Assembly (NCBI GenBank): GCA_023429545.1
Contig: JAEYUU010000489.1
Coordinates: 1 to 8,124, forward strand
Reading direction: 5' to 3'
Source of the DNA: Verrucomicrobiota bacterium
Lineage (GTDB): Bacteria; Verrucomicrobiota; Verrucomicrobiia; Verrucomicrobiales; Verrucomicrobiaceae
Length of the DNA stretch: 8,124 nucleotides
The notes beneath the pieces were generated by a model that had not been told where the DNA came from, did not search any database, and saw only the letters and a list, made by a program, of their open reading frames with translations. Positions 5,795-8,124 of the stretch are shown in pieces; position 1 is the stretch's first letter, and each line of letters starts with the position of its first letter. A program made the position numbers and the translations under genes.

Positions 5795-6250
5795 TCATCC
5801 TTTGTTAAAGAGCCGTCGCATCCTCATCTTCCGCCATGCAAACATCAGGGTGAGATAGACGCGGACGAACGTTGTTGAGATCAACCAGCCAATCCATCCA
5901 CGGCCAAACTCATAGTGCACTTCATCGGTGAGCTTCGTCCGTTCACCTTCGACCGGTTCAAAGCGATGATGATGCTCGAACCGCCGAAAGGGCCCCTCGA
6001 TCATTTCATCCACAAGCAAGTGGGGTGGGTTCACGCGTTTCCAACGGCACTTCCAGCGCAGGGGAATGATTCCCATCTCACGCCCGCGCAGTTCAATCGT
6101 CTCACCTTCCACCGCCGTCGCGCCTGCGCGAAGCTCCACCACGCGGGTGGTCGGCGGCATCACGAGTGAGAGGTTGGCCGGATTGCTGTGGAACTCAAAC
6201 AGCGCCTGTGGTGATGCCTGGAGGATGCACTCGGCGCGAAAGGTGGGCAT
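5795..6250 (-). CDS. SRPBCC (START-like) family protein
   Basis: This 151-residue protein fits the SRPBCC fold, a helix-grip barrel that holds hydrophobic ligands; members include polyketide cyclase-like and cell-division-inhibitor-annotated proteins. The N-terminal FRAECILQASPQALFEFHSNPANLSLVMPP is the usual strand, helix and loop (the bases of the cavity). It continues with GETIELRGREMGIIPLRWKCRWK, then HLLVDEMIEGPFRRFEHHHRFEP and a final helix ending MFAWRKMRMRRLF. No membrane signal or catalytic motif is evident, and the ligand cannot be predicted. An in-frame TTG at 6256 adds two residues; ATG 6250 is preferred since it is a standard codon and the domain starts just after it. It lies 56 bases downstream of the DUF2200 gene on the same strand, so co-transcription is possible. 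Confidence 0.85.
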   Translation of the reverse strand: MPTFRAECILQASPQALFEFHSNPANLSLVMPPTTRVVELRAGATAVEGETIELRGREMGIIPLRWKCRWKRVNPPHLLVDEMIEGPFRRFEHHHRFEPVEGERTKLTDEVHYEFGRGWIGWLISTTFVRVYLTLMFAWRKMRMRRLFNKG

Positions 6251-6306
6251 GGGCAACGGGTCTATGCGGTGATGGCGGGGCTTTGCTGCCTGCCTGAAAA
6301 GAAGAT

Positions 6307-6660
6307 CTACTGCTTCCGCAGAATCTTCTCCATGTCCTTTCCCTTTGCCAGTTCGTCGATCAACTTATCCAGGTAGCGAATTTCCCGCATCATTGAGTCT
6401 TCGATGTCTTCCACGCGGACACCGCAAATCACACCCTTGATCAAAGCTCGCGAAGGGTTGAGTTGCGGAGCTTCCGCAAAGAAGGTCTCAAAGTCTGTCT
6501 GCTTTTCCAGTTGGGCTTCGAACTCTTTCTGGCTGTACCCTGTCAGCCAGCGAAGGATCTCATCGACTTCAGCTTTCGTGCGTCCCTTTTTCTCCGCCTT
6601 GGCGACATAGAGAGGATACACACTTGCGAAGCTCGTGGTGTAGATTCGAGGTCTTGTCAT
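6307..6660 (-). CDS. DUF2200 family protein
   Basis: This 117-residue protein matches the small DUF2200 family as I recall it across most of its length: an [24 protein letters not shown] opening, [44 protein letters not shown] and a [18 protein letters not shown] end. Family members have no established function. The sequence looks soluble, mixed helical and without signal peptide or metal-binding cluster; a YdhG/YjbR-like relation has not been shown here. ATG 6660 fits the family N-terminus and has AAGGA just upstream, though at unusually short spacing. Two sampled 60-base lines are 50-53% G+C against 58% in a sampled dnaA line, a modest difference that could mean later acquisition. The domain is intact, with no frameshift. 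Confidence 0.88.
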   Translation of the reverse strand: MTRPRIYTTSFASVYPLYVAKAEKKGRTKAEVDEILRWLTGYSQKEFEAQLEKQTDFETFFAEAPQLNPSRALIKGVICGVRVEDIEDSMMREIRYLDKLIDELAKGKDMEKILRKQ

Positions 6661-6808
6661 GATCCTTGTTTGGTCGGGGCGAAAGACCTTTGGAACACAA
6701 AGGAGATATGAAAATACACACAGAAGATCCCGGATGCTGACGCGCAGCGTCCCTGGGCAGCGCGTAGTCCAAGGCCTTCGGCTCTCCTTTTACCCTTAAC
6801 TTGAAGCC
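6661..6808. other. Spacer between the membrane protein and DUF2200 genes, with two hairpins
   Basis: Of 148 bases, two stretches show symmetry. An imperfect hairpin at 6740-6765 pairs ACGCGC with GCGCGT, then an A-A mismatch and a further GC/GC; it lies about 43 bases after the membrane protein stop, but no T-run follows, so a terminator is uncertain. A second, CCTTTG (6687-6692) with CAAAGG (6698-6703), lies 27 bases before the DUF2200 start and could be an operator. No clear promoter is seen for DUF2200. Confidence 0.35.
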
Positions 6809-7666
6809 TCACCTCCGCACGCTCGCTTGCGCGGTCTTCGCGGTGGGTTCCGCCACTGGAATGGCCTTGGGCGCTTCTGGCTGCGCCCCCTCCTCCTGCA
6901 CGGGGATGGCGGGCAACACCGTATCGGCCAGCACGGGCCAGGGCGCTTCCATGTTCAGGCGGATGGGCGGAGCGATGGCAAGGGGCTTCTTCTCCCGGGT
7001 GGTGAAGCCAACATAGGTCAGTGGGGTCACCGTGGCGCATACTCCGTCAGTGGTCATGTTGCGCTCCACATTGATGATGCAGCAGATGTGGTTCTTGTTA
7101 TCGAGCGTGAATTTGTCATCCGCCTTGAAGGGCGCATTGGCTGGATCCGCGCCGGGAAGCAGCAGTTCCACCTGCACGTCCTCAAGCTCCTCAGAGCGAG
7201 CCCGCACCACCCAGCCTTTGCTGACCACATCCCCAGCCGTCAGGGGGCGCGCGAACATCACAATGTAGGTGCCCTTCACATAGACGGGATTCTCCGTCGC
7301 GAAGTTCAGGATGTAGGAGCGCTTCAGCACATCATTGGCAAGCCGGAGCTGCTCGGCATTATAATTGTAGTACTTGGCCAGCAGGTCGCGCGGGCTGCAG
7401 AAGGTACCGTTCGGGATCTTCAGCGGGTCAAACTTCACGATTGGGTCCAGCTTCTCCAGTTTGGTCAGCAGATTGTAGTGGAAGGGCTTCTCCGGGTAGC
7501 GGAAGACCATGATGCTGAAGAACCAGCAGAAGGTGGCCAGGCCCATCAGCAGAGTGATGAGAATGGTCCACCAGAAAAGGCTGTTGTCCCGGCGTCCTTT
7601 GGCCATCGCGCCGCCACCGCTGCGTGAGCGGAAGTCGGAGCCGTCATTGAGAAAGTGAATGCTCAT
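6809..7666 (-). CDS. Single-pass membrane protein of unknown function
   Basis: This 285-residue protein has one obvious transmembrane segment, SLFWWTILITLLMGLATF and onward (about 29-55), preceded by a basic AKGRRD stretch. That charge pattern predicts an N-in, C-out anchor with about 200 residues outside the cytoplasm. The external part starts with FRYPEKPFHYNLLTKLEKLDP, then has a mixed alpha/beta region with KGTYIVMFARPL, VVRARSEELEDVQVELLLPG and CCIINVERNMTTDGVCATVTPLTYVGF, and finishes in a Pro/Ala-rich tail from about 245. At least five Cys fall outside or inside the membrane region, including an adjacent pair in ICCII. Met1 at 7666 is used; Met21 (7606) just before the anchor is a credible alternative, and neither has a good Shine-Dalgarno sequence. 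I recognise no family. It sits between the Fe-S carrier and DUF2200 genes on the same strand. Confidence 0.8.
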   Translation of the reverse strand: MSIHFLNDGSDFRSRSGGGAMAKGRRDNSLFWWTILITLLMGLATFCWFFSIMVFRYPEKPFHYNLLTKLEKLDPIVKFDPLKIPNGTFCSPRDLLAKYYNYNAEQLRLANDVLKRSYILNFATENPVYVKGTYIVMFARPLTAGDVVSKGWVVRARSEELEDVQVELLLPGADPANAPFKADDKFTLDNKNHICCIINVERNMTTDGVCATVTPLTYVGFTTREKKPLAIAPPIRLNMEAPWPVLADTVLPAIPVQEEGAQPEAPKAIPVAEPTAKTAQASVRR

Positions 7667-7688
7667 GGAGTAACAATGTCAGATAGCA

Positions 7689-7709
7689 GGCCCGCCGCTC
7701 GCCCGGGCC
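7689..7709. repeat. G+C-rich inverted repeat before the membrane protein gene
   Basis: GGCCCG (7689-7694) and CGGGCC (7704-7709) form a 6-base stem with a 9-base loop, 23 bases upstream of the membrane protein start. On the minus strand it would sit in its leader. No T-run follows in either direction, so it is not called a terminator. It may act as an operator or leader structure, or be chance in G+C-rich DNA. Confidence 0.3.
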
Positions 7710-7721
7710 CCGTGCCCAACA

Positions 7722-7749
7722 CCCCTGTGAAAATAAACATTTTCAGGGG
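7722..7749 (-). terminator. Bulged hairpin after the Fe-S carrier gene, possible terminator
   Basis: CCCCTG (7722-7727) pairs with CAGGGG (7744-7749) and AAAAT (7730-7734) with ATTTT (7739-7743): 11 base pairs with a 2-base bulge (TG) and a 4-base loop. It starts 18 bases after the carrier gene's stop on the minus strand. The expected T-run is missing, so it may instead be an mRNA-stabilising or leader structure for the membrane protein gene. The arms differ only by the bulge. Confidence 0.4.
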
Positions 7750-7767
7750 ATTTAGGAAGGCATTTGT

Positions 7768-8109
7768 TCATTTTGCGTCCGCCTTTCGGGGCTCAAACGA
7801 GGAGCCGCAGCCGCAGGTCCGCTCTGCCAGGGGATTGTTGACCTTGAAGCCCCCGTCACTCAGGCTTTCTGAGTAGTCGATTTCCGAGCCGTCCAGGAAG
7901 GAGAGGCTCTCCGCGTCAACAATCACCTTCACGCCCTCCTGCCCGTACACCTGGTCGCCCTCAACCGGAGTATCCAGCTTCATGGCATACTCAAGGCCGG
8001 CGCACCCGCCGTGCTTCACCATCAGGCGCAGACCCGTGCCCACGGCGGCGCCGCGACTCTCTAAAAGGTCGCGCAGGTGTTTGACGGCATTCTCAGTGAC
8101 GGCAATCAT
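7768..8109 (-). CDS. A-type iron-sulfur carrier protein (IscA/ErpA/HesB family)
   Basis: A-type carriers receive Fe-S clusters from a scaffold and pass them to target proteins in the cytoplasm. The 113-residue product has the normal length and the three invariant cysteines: Cys36 in HGGCAGLEY and Cys99 and Cys101 in ERTCGCGSSF. The intervening GLRLMVKHGG, VKVIVDAESLSFLDGSEIDY and GGFKVNNPLA match the fold. The ATG at 8109 gives the usual N-terminus MIAVTENAVKHLRDLL. Sequence alone cannot choose between iscA, sufA, erpA and nfu-unrelated paralogues, and no isc or suf neighbour is visible in the window; the nearest gene on the same strand encodes the unknown membrane protein. About 15 bases of upstream sequence are visible and show no strong ribosome-binding site. 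All key residues are present. Confidence 0.95.
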   Translation of the reverse strand: MIAVTENAVKHLRDLLESRGAAVGTGLRLMVKHGGCAGLEYAMKLDTPVEGDQVYGQEGVKVIVDAESLSFLDGSEIDYSESLSDGGFKVNNPLAERTCGCGSSFEPRKADAK

Positions 8110-8124
8110 GGCATGAAAGTATAC

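Noticed and set aside
6006..6014. TCATCCACA, one base from the DnaA box consensus TTATCCACA
   Set aside because: A lone near-match inside the SRPBCC coding sequence; no cluster nearby.
6708..6740. Ten-codon plus-strand open frame ([10 protein letters not shown]) behind AAGGAG
   Set aside because: The Shine-Dalgarno spacing is too short, the peptide is tiny and intergenic, and no promoter is visible; probably chance.
1..8124. CRISPR array, tRNA, rRNA, insertion sequence, prophage or toxin-antitoxin pair
   Set aside because: No spaced direct repeats, cloverleaf, conserved rRNA stretch, transposase or paired toxin-antitoxin frames were seen.

Overview
The window is a compact chromosomal core region. 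Almost every gene lies on the minus strand. Protein similarity, especially the DnaA and DnaN sequences, the Thr-rich lipoprotein ending in a GQKVRDPRTGK-type tail and the tyrA-aroA pair, suggests a member of the Verrucomicrobiota. That assignment is an inference from recognised sequence style, not from a marker RNA. Two lines of dnaN/dnaA-type coding sequence look like roughly 58% G+C. The block around 6300-6660 is nearer 50-53%.

Read in the direction of transcription (right to left), the window starts with an A-type Fe-S carrier gene (7768-8109). A 101-base spacer with two hairpins follows, then a single-pass membrane protein of unknown function (6809-7666), a DUF2200-type small protein (6307-6660) and an SRPBCC/START-like protein (5795-6250). 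The only convincing plus-strand gene is a short helical protein of unknown function (5542-5790). It meets the SRPBCC gene tail to tail with 4 bases between stops. A 266-269 base A+T-rich divergent spacer separates it from dnaA.

The left half holds dnaA (3749-5272), a 150-base structured leader, dnaN (2501-3598) and, 11 bases after the dnaN stop, a Thr-rich lipoprotein gene (2001-2489). The lipoprotein gene is closed by a strong intrinsic terminator (1937-1967). Immediately beyond it is tyrA (1044-1916), then aroA, which begins 3 bases after the tyrA stop in the same frame and runs off the left edge. dnaA and dnaN supply the initiator and the sliding clamp for replication. tyrA and aroA supply prephenate dehydrogenation and EPSP synthesis for aromatic amino acids.

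I see no mobile element, CRISPR array, tRNA or rRNA, and no multi-gene system that looks undescribed. The points worth a second look are local: the terminator placed against tyrA, the single-stop tyrA/aroA junction, a Gly-to-Ala change in the TyrA nucleotide-binding loop, the lipoprotein attached to the dnaN transcript, hairpins in the dnaN leader, and the lack of recognisable DnaA boxes beside dnaA.
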